A DNA stretch of 21,582 bases from Bacteroidota bacterium (GCA_015222065.1 JADFUQ010000269.1:1-21582), one strand, 5' to 3'. Counted from the stretch's first letter, positions 8,671 to 17,914 are shown. Program-made: numbers and translations. The notes: generated from the sequence alone by a model not told the origin.

Positions 8671-8748
8671 TTCAAGTTTCAGGTTTCAGGTTTTTCTTCA
8701 ACCTCAAACATTCTTCAAACCTCAAACCTTAAACTCTTCACTTTTAAC
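8671..8748. repeat. Long heptad-period tract between glpK and glpD
   Basis: A run of about eleven 7-bp steps. It starts TTCAAGT, TTCAGGT, TTCAGGT (8671-8691), passes through a T-rich step, then gives TTCAAAC, CTCAAAC, CTTAAAC, TCTTCAC and TTTTAAC (8714-8748). The glpK stop (8744-8746, minus) is within the last unit. The two halves are partly complementary: 8683-8692 can pair with 8700-8709 at 9 of 10 positions around a 7-nt loop. Confidence 0.85.
8700..8727. repeat. 28-bp dispersed direct repeat, copy 1
   Basis: Identical over 28 bp to 19368-19395. It starts AACCTCAAACATT and ends CCTCAAAC. The flanking T-rich stretch is also similar, apart from small indels. Confidence 0.95.
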
Positions 8749-10237
8749 TTTCATACCATCCCTTACTCCGTTCAAGTGCTTTATTCCAGTTTGCTACTAC
8801 TTTGGAAAAATCTGAAGAATTAATATCCGGCTCAAATATTTTATCTTCCTGCCATTGATTATTAATTTCCTCAACATTATTCCAGAAACCAATTGCTAAT
8901 CCGGCAAGGTAAGCAGCTCCCAGTGCTGTGGTTTCGGTAATTACCGGGCGAACTACTTTTTTATTAATAGCATTTGACTGTATTTGCATTAGCAAGTTAT
9001 TTACCGAAGCGCCACCATCAACTCTGAGTTCAGAAGGATCTACCCCTGAATCTTTTGCCATTGTGTTAATCACATCCATTGATTGCAACGCAATAGCTTC
9101 CAGTCCGGCTCTGGCAATATGAGCATCAGATGTGCCGCGGGAAATCCCAATAATAATACCTGTTGCATATTGGTCCCAGTGAGGAGCACCCAGTCCGACA
9201 AAAGCAGGCACAAAATATACACCTCCGTTATCCTTAACACTGGCTGCTAATTTTTCAATTTCAGATGATGATTTAATTATATGTAACTGGTCTCTTAACC
9301 ATTGAACAACCGCACCTCCTATAAAAATACTCCCTTCCAGTGCATATGTAACTTCCCCGTTAATTTGCCATGCGATGGTAGTTAGCAAATTATATTTAGA
9401 TAGTATCGCTTCATTTCCGGTATTCATAACAACAAAGCATCCTGTCCCGTAAGTGTTTTTCACCATTCCTTTCTCAACACACATTTGTCCGAAAAGTGCT
9501 GCCTGCTGATCACCCGCAATACCTGATATTGGAATTTCTCCGCCAAAATGCTCCTTTACAGTATTACCATACACTTCGCTGCTTTGTTTTGGCTCAGGCA
9601 ACATACTTGCAGGGATATTAAAAATCTCCAGTAGTTTTTTATCCCAGGTCAAATTGTGAATATTAAAAAGCATTGTTCTGCTGGCATTTGTAACATCCGT
9701 AACATGTTTTTTCCCATGTGTAAGCCGCCAGATCAACCAGGTATCAATAGTACCAAAAGCGAGTTTCCCTTTTTCTGCTTTTTCTCTCGCCCCGGGAACA
9801 TTATCAAGGATCCATTTTATTTTTGATCCGGAAAAATAGGCGTCAATAATAAGACCCGTTTTTTCTTTTATCAACTTATCAATGCCCTCATTTTTCAACT
9901 GATCGCAATAACCTGCTGTTCTCCTGTCCTGCCATACAATAGCATTGTATATAGGTTTTCCGGTTTCCCTTTCCCATACCAGGGTAGTTTCCCGTTGGTT
10001 AGTTATACCTATTGCAGCAACATCTTCAGTTGTAATATTTTGCTTTTCAAGCACATTGCGAACCACAAATTTCTGGGTTGACCAGATCTCTTCCGGATTA
10101 TGTTCTACCCAACCCGGTTCCGGAAAAATTTGCTTAAATTCACGTTGCGAACTATTTATTATCCTGCCTGAATGATCGAAAAGAATAGCTCTGTTACTGG
10201 TCGTTCCCGAGTCGAGAGCTAAAATGAATTTTCCCAT
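8744..10237 (-). CDS. glpK: Glycerol kinase
   Basis: Phosphorylates glycerol to glycerol-3-phosphate with ATP in the cytoplasm; FGGY-family sugar kinase. The N-terminal phosphate-binding motif LALDSGTTSNRA is at 7-18. By alignment to E. coli GlpK the glycerol-binding residues are kept: Arg82, Glu83, Trp102, Tyr134, Asp243 (the catalytic base, in GDQQAAL) and Phe268. The 497 residues are full length (E. coli 502). The loop before IPISGIAGDQQ reads KEHFGGE instead of the E. coli GGTR loop that binds fructose-1,6-bisphosphate. His230 falls where Gram-positive enzymes carry the histidine phosphorylated by HPr. First gene of the glpK-glpD-glpF operon. Confidence 0.97.
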   Translation of the reverse strand: MGKFILALDSGTTSNRAILFDHSGRIINSSQREFKQIFPEPGWVEHNPEEIWSTQKFVVRNVLEKQNITTEDVAAIGITNQRETTLVWERETGKPIYNAIVWQDRRTAGYCDQLKNEGIDKLIKEKTGLIIDAYFSGSKIKWILDNVPGAREKAEKGKLAFGTIDTWLIWRLTHGKKHVTDVTNASRTMLFNIHNLTWDKKLLEIFNIPASMLPEPKQSSEVYGNTVKEHFGGEIPISGIAGDQQAALFGQMCVEKGMVKNTYGTGCFVVMNTGNEAILSKYNLLTTIAWQINGEVTYALEGSIFIGGAVVQWLRDQLHIIKSSSEIEKLAASVKDNGGVYFVPAFVGLGAPHWDQYATGIIIGISRGTSDAHIARAGLEAIALQSMDVINTMAKDSGVDPSELRVDGGASVNNLLMQIQSNAINKKVVRPVITETTALGAAYLAGLAIGFWNNVEEINNQWQEDKIFEPDINSSDFSKVVANWNKALERSKGWYES

Positions 10238-10306
10238 CTTTTCCCTTTATTCCAAAAAATTATACGTAATATGTTAAAAGCTATAAATTATGCTTTGGCG
10301 GAATCC

Positions 10307-10341
10307 TTTGCTCTTTGCTCTCCGTTCTTTGCTCTTCCTCT
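10307..10341. repeat. Heptad tract upstream of glpK
   Basis: TTTGCTC (10307-10313), TTTGCTC (10314-10320), TCCGTTC (10321-10327) and TTTGCTC (10328-10334), then the degenerate TTCCTCT that reaches the stop codon of the TapB-like gene (10341-10343, minus). Read on the mRNA strand it is purine-rich (GAGCAAA). Confidence 0.85.
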
Positions 10342-11036
10342 TACTTCTGAAATCCTGTTAGCAAGGTATATCCTGTCAGTTTTCCCTTTTTGTTATATGA
10401 TTCTGTCCGAACCACACCAATATTTTTAGCATACCATTCAACAGTACTTGCTTTTATAGTAATTATCATTTTTGTTGATATGTCGTATGATATTTTATAA
10501 CACTCAAACGTTCCTGCCGGTGTGGTAATATCTTCTTTTGCTTCAACTTTTCTGTTTGAAATATTCACGGAAATGGTCATAATTTTCATATCATTGTGGC
10601 TTATAGTAGCCGTAACTCTCCCGTTATCAAGAATTTCCCCAGCTTTCAGCTTAGCAGGAATGGTCATGTTTTCTACCTCAAAAGTAGTTTCCATATTTGA
10701 ATATGGGACCAGCGTACTTTCTCCGATATAACTTTCCATATCCACATAATATTTCCCGTCCTTACATTTCATTTCAAGTTCCCTGACAAAGGCAGAATCC
10801 ATATCCACGCCTTGATATTCATTTCTTAATTTAACAGTTTGGACTCCTTCTTCAACATAGTTATCAATTACTGTTTGAGTTGTAGTTCCCGTTAGTTTGT
10901 CTTTTTTATCATAGTTACTATACTTCAAAACTGTTCCTTTTTCAACAGGTGAATAAAATACACATTCCTGTGAAAACAGATTGGAGGTTCCTAACAGGAA
11001 TGCTCCTGTAAGTAATAAAATTGTTAATTTTTTCAT
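10341..11036 (-). CDS. Secreted TapB/DUF3108-like beta-rich protein
   Basis: The 231-residue protein has a clear signal peptide (MKKLTILLLTGAF at the start, cleavage likely after LFSQ at about 23). It is predicted to be periplasmic or surface-associated. The mature part begins with CVFYSPVEKGTVLKYSNYD and continues as alternating beta-strand-like segments with many Thr, Lys and Val. One is ITTPAGTFECYKISYDIS near 175-192, and another is VEWYAKNIGVVRTESY before the C-terminus. This layout resembles TapB/DUF3108-like proteins of Bacteroidota, which I recognise by pattern only. No catalytic motif is evident. It lies 103 bp upstream of glpK on the same strand, but a heptad tract separates them and a functional link to glycerol use is not shown. 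Confidence 0.8.
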   Translation of the reverse strand: MKKLTILLLTGAFLLGTSNLFSQECVFYSPVEKGTVLKYSNYDKKDKLTGTTTQTVIDNYVEEGVQTVKLRNEYQGVDMDSAFVRELEMKCKDGKYYVDMESYIGESTLVPYSNMETTFEVENMTIPAKLKAGEILDNGRVTATISHNDMKIMTISVNISNRKVEAKEDITTPAGTFECYKISYDISTKMIITIKASTVEWYAKNIGVVRTESYNKKGKLTGYTLLTGFQK

Positions 11037-11350
11037 AATTCTTTTCTAAAGTTTGTTAATAAATAAAACACCGTTTCACAAATTTACCTTTTGTAGTTTT
11101 GTTTTGCAATAAATGTCAGCCTTATTTCATTTATTAAATAACGCCTGTTTCTACACTTTTCAAAATACAGGGGACCCTCAACTTGTAATTAAGATTATGA
11201 CACGGAGATATGATTTTTTATTTTGCAATTTTGAATATCTCAATACAGAAACAGTGGAAATCCCGGGAATTTAGTTTTAATAGAAACTATTTTTTTATAA
11301 CAGGCGTAATGATTATTTTCAACAGGCTGGCAATCGAGAGTTTAGCTTTA
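11037..11350. other. 314-bp gene-free region upstream of the TapB-like gene
   Basis: No convincing ORF or RNA gene. Near the TapB-like gene it holds a candidate Bacteroidota promoter (11079-11109). A 9-bp inverted pair, ACGCCTGTT (11141-11149) and AACAGGCGT (11299-11307), brackets the middle. An AT-only stem before a T-run sits near 11274-11297 on the plus strand, but no plus-strand gene needs a terminator there. Confidence 0.6.
11079..11109 (-). promoter_or_regulatory. Candidate Bacteroidota -33/-7 promoter for the TapB-like gene
   Basis: On the minus strand TAAATTTG (11086-11079) matches the TAnnTTTG -7 element. Twenty nt upstream there is TTG (11109-11107), a partial match to the -33 TTTG. 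The -7 box is 42 bp before the ATG at 11036, a sensible leader length. Confidence 0.45.
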
Positions 11351-13723
11351 TCACTCATTTCTCAATGAGTCAGCAGGATTTTTGATAGCTGCATGATAAA
11401 CTTTACTGCTAATTGTAACTATCCCCACAAAAAACATTAAAAGAACCGGCCAGATGAACAGATCTGCAGTGAAATCGAGAAAATGATCCCATATACTGTC
11501 AAGGAACATTTCAGATAAATAATATCCCCCGATAAGGCCAAAGAATAACGCTATAGCAATTATTAACATAAATGGTTTGTTTAGTAAAACTATTATCCTA
11601 TGGATTGAAGCTCCCATCACTTTTCTAATACCAATTTCTTTTGTGCGGGAAATAATATTTAGAGAAACCAGGGTATACAGGCCTATAAGAGATAAAAATG
11701 TTGCAACGATAGCGAGAAATATGTTCACCTGTTTAATACTTCTGTTTATTGTTTTTGCCTCTTCCATTGTGTCTTCCTGAAACCGGCCCACATATGGATA
11801 GTTAGGTAACAACTCATTCCATGTTTCTTTCAAAAAAGTCTGAACTGCTGGGAGGTTTTCGGGCTCAGTTCTTACCACCATATTATAATAAAACTTTGTT
11901 TTTACCAGCCTGATCAGTGTTGGATCAATTGGTGACCAGACACCATTTATATAAAAATCTTTAACAACTCCTATAACTGTTAATTGCAGGGTATCGTTCA
12001 TATAAATTTGTTTACCTATTGGTTGTGTCCATCCAAAATTTTCAACCAACTTTTTATTTACTATTATTGAACCCTGTCTGTCTGCTTCTTCACGCTTAAA
12101 TGAAAAACTGCGGCCTTCGAGTAACCGTAAACCCATTGTTTCCGCATAAATGGGTCCAATATCCATTACATTTATTTCAAGCTGAATATTCTCATCTTTA
12201 ACAGTACGGCGGTAACTGCCAAAACCGATATGTTCCTGGGTACCGGCAATTGAAGTAATCTTTGGGTTTTTGACTATTTCCTGTTTGAATATATCATACT
12301 GTGAAGTTATTATTGGAACAACAATCAGATTATTACGGTCATATCCAAGATCCAGTGTATCCTGGTATTTCGCATTTCGGGTTAATACTATACCCATGAA
12401 AACAGCCATAACAGAGATAAAGAACTGAAATGTAAGCAATATCAGCGACATTTTTCCGGCTGATCCTATTTTTGTTGTTCTGTTAAGGATTGCGACAGGT
12501 TTGAATGAGCTGATATATAATGCAGGATATGTTCCTGCCATGAATCCACTAAACATAAGGAGTATTACCATAAACGCCCAAAAACTCAGATGCTCAGTAA
12601 AGGTTAATTGAATACTCATATATTCCCATAAGCTGCTGTATGCAGGTACAAGAACCTTTGCCAACGGTATAGCCACTAACATGGCTAAAAAGCAAACTAT
12701 AAGGTTCTGAGTAAAAAACTGAACAAAAAGCTGGTTTTTATGACCCCCAACAACCTTTCGGATACCAATCTCTTTAAGCCGCTTGCCTGCTGAAGCAATT
12801 GCAGTGTTTGTGAAATTGAAACAGGCTATCAGAAGGATTAAAATAGCCATAATTGATGGAGCAATTTTTTGTGCAGGGTGAAGGCCGGGGAACAGACCAT
12901 TTGCCCAGATATTCCTTGTATTATCTCCAACATCTTTAAGTGGTACAAGGTTATAATCCTTAATTTGGAAATCTTCGCGTGCTAAATTCTGGATTTCATT
13001 ATACCTGATGAGTGATTTTTTAATACCTCCCAGCTTTGAAGAATCCTTAACCTGGATGAACAAACAGTTTGCCCACGATTTCCAATCGGTATCATTAATA
13101 TCCCACATTTGCAGAAAATTATCGAAATGTGTGATCACATCCATTCTGAAGCTGGAATTAAATGGCAAATTTTCAAAAACTCCGGCTATCATGTAAACAA
13201 ACTCTTTATTATCATCATTAAATATTGAAATTGATTGTCCTGAAGGATATTGATTCCCGAAGAGGATTCCGGATAGTTCTTCGCTTATAAGTACTTTGTT
13301 TTTATCAACAATTGCCTGCTTCGTACCTGATATTAGAGGAATAGTAAAAACATCCATAAATTCAGGGTCGACATAAGCAATATTTTTATTAAATATTTCC
13401 CGGTCCGTTTTCACCGGAGATCTCGACCTGAGAATACGATTAAGATTATCGATTCCGGTAATATCTTTTTTTATTTCCCGGCCCAAAGTAGCAGGAACAA
13501 TTCCATACTCCTGCAAACGTCCTTCCATATCGCGCAGACTGTTTACCCTGTATATTTCATCACGGTTAATATGTTGCCCGTCAAAATCAGAACTAAACAC
13601 ATAATTAAAATATGCTACAATGCTAATAGACAGAGCCATGCCTAGTCCAAGGACATTTATCAATGTAAACACTCTGTTTTTGAACAGACTTCGAAGTGTT
13701 ACTATCAAATAGTTTCTAAACAT
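11351..13723 (-). CDS. FtsX/MacB-type ABC transporter permease
   Basis: A 790-residue inner-membrane permease with two MacB-core-plus-FtsX units, as is common in Bacteroidota. Transmembrane helix 1 is about 17-40 and is followed by a large periplasmic core domain (about 45-285). Helices lie near 288-310, 335-358, 380-402 and 424-448. A second periplasmic domain (about 460-660) precedes helices near 667-690, 716-738 and 755-775. The coupling motif KEIGIRKV occurs in both halves (317-324 and 695-702), which marks the duplication. It should work with a separate MacB/LolD-like ATPase, and none is adjacent: the ABC gene upstream is a self-contained ABCG-like exporter. The substrate is unknown. It starts 146 bp after that gene, so co-transcription is possible but unproven. 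Confidence 0.92.
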   Translation of the reverse strand: MFRNYLIVTLRSLFKNRVFTLINVLGLGMALSISIVAYFNYVFSSDFDGQHINRDEIYRVNSLRDMEGRLQEYGIVPATLGREIKKDITGIDNLNRILRSRSPVKTDREIFNKNIAYVDPEFMDVFTIPLISGTKQAIVDKNKVLISEELSGILFGNQYPSGQSISIFNDDNKEFVYMIAGVFENLPFNSSFRMDVITHFDNFLQMWDINDTDWKSWANCLFIQVKDSSKLGGIKKSLIRYNEIQNLAREDFQIKDYNLVPLKDVGDNTRNIWANGLFPGLHPAQKIAPSIMAILILLIACFNFTNTAIASAGKRLKEIGIRKVVGGHKNQLFVQFFTQNLIVCFLAMLVAIPLAKVLVPAYSSLWEYMSIQLTFTEHLSFWAFMVILLMFSGFMAGTYPALYISSFKPVAILNRTTKIGSAGKMSLILLTFQFFISVMAVFMGIVLTRNAKYQDTLDLGYDRNNLIVVPIITSQYDIFKQEIVKNPKITSIAGTQEHIGFGSYRRTVKDENIQLEINVMDIGPIYAETMGLRLLEGRSFSFKREEADRQGSIIVNKKLVENFGWTQPIGKQIYMNDTLQLTVIGVVKDFYINGVWSPIDPTLIRLVKTKFYYNMVVRTEPENLPAVQTFLKETWNELLPNYPYVGRFQEDTMEEAKTINRSIKQVNIFLAIVATFLSLIGLYTLVSLNIISRTKEIGIRKVMGASIHRIIVLLNKPFMLIIAIALFFGLIGGYYLSEMFLDSIWDHFLDFTADLFIWPVLLMFFVGIVTISSKVYHAAIKNPADSLRNE

Positions 13724-13869
13724 TGGATGAAACTTTTGTTAAGCTTTTTAATTGATACTGCTGTTTTAATTATGAATTCCGAAGTGAAATCTGATCACAG
13801 CTTCTGTTTTCACTGTAATGACATGGTATGAATCAACAACGTTTCTAGTGTGTCAGAGATAAACCATTA

Positions 13870-16800
13870 TTATTTTCGTTTGAGCATAATATTCTCAAAA
13901 TAGTTCATAAGCTTCCGCAGCATATCTGCTAATAATGCAAAATAGAGTATGGTGGAAGTAAGCCATATAAATATGATATTAAACCAGATTGTTTCTACCC
14001 TTTGATTATTAATAATTTTAACCGGGGCATAAAAGTGTGCACGTCCTATGTTTGATTCCGGAATCATAAAAACAGGATCTTTTTTTCTAACCAGTTCATT
14101 TTCTGTCTCTGCTATTTTTTCAATCCTGTTTTTATTTGTTACAACATCGGCAATCTGGTTATTATAATATCTCTGTTTTAATAATAACATAGCATCTCTT
14201 CCCAAAGAATCAACCAGGGACTGGTATTTATTTTCTTTACTTGTAACAGCCTGGTTAGCCAGATCAATAAAATGCATCCTAATAAAATAGAGATACCCGT
14301 TTATCTCCTCTGCCAATTCGGGAGTGAAACTTTCTTTTTTAATAGAATCAATCTGTTCAAATGGAGGAAGTTCAAAGTTAACCGGAAGTTTTTCTAATTC
14401 ATTTTTAATTATTTCAAGTTTCCCTGTCAGATTTGTGTCTTCCCTGTCTTCTTCAATAATTCTTAAACATTCATCTATTCTTGATACAATATTGGGCAAC
14501 CAGAATGAGGTATAATAAGAAGCCGTTTGATTTATCTGTTCCTGATCAAAAAAATATTTCTCAAATTTATTGTTCTTAAACTGCTCAACCATAAGTGCTT
14601 CGTAGGCCCACCGGGTTGTCATTATATCACCTATCACAGGAGTAACTTTCTCATTTGTAATACTTTTATGTAAATCATTAAAAGAAATCATGGCTCCACC
14701 AAGTAAAATTTGTGGAACCAGGATCAATGGAATTAAAATATAAATTGCAACCACTGAATTCAGCCCTGAAGAAATATTCAATCCTACCATATTACCAAAA
14801 CAGGAGGTAGAGAAGAGTACAATCCAAAAACTCAAAGTCATTCCTTTAATTTCAAGAATTGCATTGCCAACAATAACAAACAAAAGAGTTTGGATTGCAG
14901 AAAGCATAAACAAATAAAAGATTTTAGAATTCACATAACTTACCCAGCTAAGATTAAGAAAAGATTCGCGTTTTAATATTTTTCTGTCACGAATAATTTC
15001 CTCTGCACTAACAGTAATACCTATGAATAATGAAACAATTACACTCATAAAAAGGAATACCGCTAAATTCTTGTTTTCAGAAAATATATATTCAGAGTCT
15101 TTTACATATTTAGAGAAATATCCCAGGATAAATGCCAACAGAGGTGCTTCAAATATGTTTAGAATTATATATTGAATATTTGTGATTTTTGCCAGAATAT
15201 TTCTTACAAGAAAAGTTCTGAACTGTTGATATGCACCGGGGATTTTAAAATTAGATTCCGGAAGAGGTTCTTGTTTTTTGCCTGTTACATTATTCGTTTC
15301 AATTTTTTCTTTATACTTCCCATACCATGATTCAGGAGAAAATACTCTTTCTCCCGAAGGTTGTCCAAATTCATCTATCTTTTTTGTTTCAACAATTCTT
15401 AATATTTCGTTCGGGTTAACATTGCCGCATGTAGGACATTCACTTTCGGCTGCATTTACCTGTGCAATAGTTTTCTTAAAGTAAACAATAGCATCAATTG
15501 GATTCCCTGTATAGATAGTATATCCTCCACGATCAAGGATCCATATTTTATCAAACTGTTTGAAGACATCTGAAGAAGGTTGATGAATATTTGCAATAAC
15601 CAACTTTCCCATTTCTGTCTGCTTCTTTAACAGGGACACGATCTTTTCAGAATCACTTGAAGATAATCCGGAAGTAGGTTCGTCAATAAAGAGTACAGAC
15701 GGCTCACGCATTAATTCAAGACCGATGTTTAACCTTTTTCGTTGTCCTCCGCTAATTAATTTCTTCAGTGGATTACCAACCTGTAAATCCTTTATATCTT
15801 CAAGATCCAGATCCTGCAGGATGCTTAATACTTTTCTAATAATTTCATTTTTATCTGAATCACTAAAACAGAGCCGTGCATTATAGTACAGGTTTTGAAA
15901 CACCGTGAGTTCTTCGAATAACAGATCGTCTTGTGGCACATATCCAATAAGACCTTTGGATATATGCCTGTAACGATATACATTATGGCCATTAATCAGC
16001 AACTGTCCGCTATTTGGTTGTTGGGTCCCATTCAGAATATTTAGTAAAGTGGTTTTACCAACACCACTGCCACCCATTATTCCTATAAGCTGACCTGATT
16101 CTTCATAAAAACTAAATTCATGTATCCCGTTTTCACTTCTTTTAAATTTGAATTCGATTTTTTCTCCTGAAAAGATGATACCCGGTTTTTCGGAAAGAAA
16201 TCTTACAGCAACGTCATGATAATAAATCGATTTTATATTTGGTCCATTTATAATAGCTCCGGGTCTGAAAAAATAAAGCAGTTCAGGGATAATCTGATGT
16301 CCTTCCATGAACAAATTAAGTCCGCCAAAATATTTAAATACATAAGAATTAATACTCCGGATAAACAACACTACAATCTTTCCATACAGGTTTTCTCTGA
16401 ATAGATGCTTCTCTTCCTGGTGGGGTTGTTTCTTTTTTGTCATAAACCAGGCAATACTATCCGACCATTCTGTAATGCGATTATCAATAGTCAGCATATT
16501 TTCCCTGTTGATTTTTTCTATCCCTTCTCCAAGAATAAAAGCCAGAATGTCTTTGAATTCTTCACTGGAAATGTTAAAAGTCCGTGCAACAATATTAATA
16601 AAGTCTTTTTCCTGTTGAGATACTACATTGTCTTCATTAATAAATTCAATCAATTGCAGCAAAACAATTATCCGTTCATTACGACGCAATTCTTTACTTA
16701 TCTGTCTGCAAACATTTGTTGTCTGGAATGATATAAGAGCCTGGTTGTTTTGCTGATCTTCCCGGTTTTCCTGTGTTGTTTCACGTTTATAGAAATCCTG

Positions 16801-16965
16801 ATAATTATCAAAAAGCTTCAGGTATTCTAAAGTAAGTTGCTCGTTCAGGTAACGTTCCAGATATGCTTTAACAATAGTTTTACCCTTCTGTGTAACCTCT
16901 TTCCTGTTCACTATAGCAACAATAGCGAACAGGTGCATTAAAGCATTAATAATTGACTCACTCAT
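13870..16965 (-). CDS. ABCG-like ABC exporter with TerB-like N-terminal domain
   Basis: A 1031-residue half-transporter with the ATPase before the membrane domain. Residues 1-175 are helical, and DNVVSQQEKDFINIVARTF (112-130) resembles the acidic turn of TerB-like domains. The nucleotide-binding domain has Walker A GGSGVGKT (298-305), signature ISGGQRKR (404-411), Walker B VLFIDEP (424-430) and switch His461. CPTCG (510-514) follows. Membrane helices lie near 598-617, 635-653, 682-702, 710-731 and 738-758, with the last near 993-1013. The segment between helices 5 and 6, the external loop of ABCG proteins, is about 230 residues and strongly helical, far larger than in eukaryotic ABCG transporters. 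The substrate is unknown. Two helical lipoproteins lie upstream and are candidate partners, but a terminator separates the nearer one. Confidence 0.9.
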   Translation of the reverse strand: MSESIINALMHLFAIVAIVNRKEVTQKGKTIVKAYLERYLNEQLTLEYLKLFDNYQDFYKRETTQENREDQQNNQALISFQTTNVCRQISKELRRNERIIVLLQLIEFINEDNVVSQQEKDFINIVARTFNISSEEFKDILAFILGEGIEKINRENMLTIDNRITEWSDSIAWFMTKKKQPHQEEKHLFRENLYGKIVVLFIRSINSYVFKYFGGLNLFMEGHQIIPELLYFFRPGAIINGPNIKSIYYHDVAVRFLSEKPGIIFSGEKIEFKFKRSENGIHEFSFYEESGQLIGIMGGSGVGKTTLLNILNGTQQPNSGQLLINGHNVYRYRHISKGLIGYVPQDDLLFEELTVFQNLYYNARLCFSDSDKNEIIRKVLSILQDLDLEDIKDLQVGNPLKKLISGGQRKRLNIGLELMREPSVLFIDEPTSGLSSSDSEKIVSLLKKQTEMGKLVIANIHQPSSDVFKQFDKIWILDRGGYTIYTGNPIDAIVYFKKTIAQVNAAESECPTCGNVNPNEILRIVETKKIDEFGQPSGERVFSPESWYGKYKEKIETNNVTGKKQEPLPESNFKIPGAYQQFRTFLVRNILAKITNIQYIILNIFEAPLLAFILGYFSKYVKDSEYIFSENKNLAVFLFMSVIVSLFIGITVSAEEIIRDRKILKRESFLNLSWVSYVNSKIFYLFMLSAIQTLLFVIVGNAILEIKGMTLSFWIVLFSTSCFGNMVGLNISSGLNSVVAIYILIPLILVPQILLGGAMISFNDLHKSITNEKVTPVIGDIMTTRWAYEALMVEQFKNNKFEKYFFDQEQINQTASYYTSFWLPNIVSRIDECLRIIEEDREDTNLTGKLEIIKNELEKLPVNFELPPFEQIDSIKKESFTPELAEEINGYLYFIRMHFIDLANQAVTSKENKYQSLVDSLGRDAMLLLKQRYYNNQIADVVTNKNRIEKIAETENELVRKKDPVFMIPESNIGRAHFYAPVKIINNQRVETIWFNIIFIWLTSTILYFALLADMLRKLMNYFENIMLKRK

Positions 16966-17013
16966 GGCATTAGCATCTCGCAGTATTATACAAAATTGTT
17001 AAACTAACAGTAA

Positions 17014-17050
17014 TAATAAAATAAAAAAAGCCCATACGCAAGTATGGGCT
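17014..17050 (-). terminator. Intrinsic terminator after the upstream lipoprotein gene
   Basis: On the minus strand AGCCCATAC and GTATGGGCT form a perfect 9-bp stem (17050-17042 with 17037-17029) with a 4-nt loop TTGC, followed by a T-rich tail from 17028 downward. It lies 22 bp beyond the stop of the lipoprotein gene at 17072 and ends that transcript before the ABC exporter gene. Confidence 0.93.
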
Positions 17051-17071
17051 GTAAAATAATATGTTTTTATA

Positions 17072-17914
17072 CTAACTTGTAACGAGTTGCGTTCTTATTT
17101 TTTTAACTTCCATTACTATAGTATTAACCTGCTTTTCACTAAGATTTTCATCTACGGTTTCATAGATATTATACAAAGGGGTTAATTCTTTAATTATTTT
17201 ATCAATTTTTTCATCTCCTTTATTATCATTTAAAATATTCATAAGCGTTTCCAATGAGGTTTTTTGTTTATGAATAATTTTCACAAGTCCGATATTATGA
17301 TAGACATTAGCAGAGACCTGGGTTGTAATGAACAGAGATTCTACCCAACTTCCTGCAACACCAAGTAAAGCAAGATTTGCTTTCCCATTTTGATTCAGTT
17401 GTGAATAAATGTCGTAAAATGAATCTGTTATAAGATCAACCAATTTTTCTTTTTTATCAATACTGTTCTCTACTTCACTAATAAGCTCTTCATTATAAAT
17501 ACTTGCAATTCCCAGATCATCAGCTAGTTTTCTGGAAGTTTCAAGAAATAGCATTACTTCCTGTTTCATCTGGTAGGTACTGGCATAGGCAAGATCAGCA
17601 CCATAAATACCAAGATTAATGGCTTTTTTTGCTTCGGTGAAATATTGATCAGCATTTTCTGTAAGATTTGATATTCCAATGTCATAACCTATTTCCAGAT
17701 CATTTATCATTTCTATTACTTCAAATGATGTTGGCAGGGGATATATAAACTCTTTAAGTTCACTTTTTATTGCTTCTTTAGCCGCAGGTTTCAGAAGCAT
17801 TTTTTCCCCGGTTTTTTCTTTATCTGACCGTGATTTACAGGAATAGACCGTAAAAAGAAGTCCTCCTATAATCACAGATAAAACAAAGGTTCGGATAATT
17901 TTAGTGCTTTTCAT
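17072..17914 (-). CDS. Helical lipoprotein of unknown function, paralogue A
   Basis: The 280-residue protein has a signal peptide and lipobox (VYSC, Cys26). The mature part is almost wholly alpha-helical. Recognisable blocks are FIYPLPTSFEVIEMIND (56-72), NLGIYGADLAY (100-110), DDLGI (132-136) and GSWVESLF (188-195). The same blocks in the same order appear in the next gene upstream (18299-19288), so the two are paralogues. I recognise the pattern as a recurring Bacteroidota hypothetical family but cannot assign a function; there is no catalytic signature. The lipid anchor puts it in the envelope. It forms its own transcription unit, bounded by a 384-bp gap upstream and an intrinsic terminator downstream. 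Confidence 0.85.
   Translation of the reverse strand: MKSTKIIRTFVLSVIIGGLLFTVYSCKSRSDKEKTGEKMLLKPAAKEAIKSELKEFIYPLPTSFEVIEMINDLEIGYDIGISNLTENADQYFTEAKKAINLGIYGADLAYASTYQMKQEVMLFLETSRKLADDLGIASIYNEELISEVENSIDKKEKLVDLITDSFYDIYSQLNQNGKANLALLGVAGSWVESLFITTQVSANVYHNIGLVKIIHKQKTSLETLMNILNDNKGDEKIDKIIKELTPLYNIYETVDENLSEKQVNTIVMEVKKIRTQLVTS

Noticed and set aside
11274..11297. Possible plus-strand terminator (TAGTTT/AAACTA stem followed by T-run)
   Set aside because: The stem is six A/T-rich pairs and no plus-strand gene lies upstream.
11353..11370. ACTCATT/AATGAGT stem at the 3' end of the FtsX permease as a terminator
   Set aside because: It overlaps the last codons and is not followed by a T-run on the minus strand.
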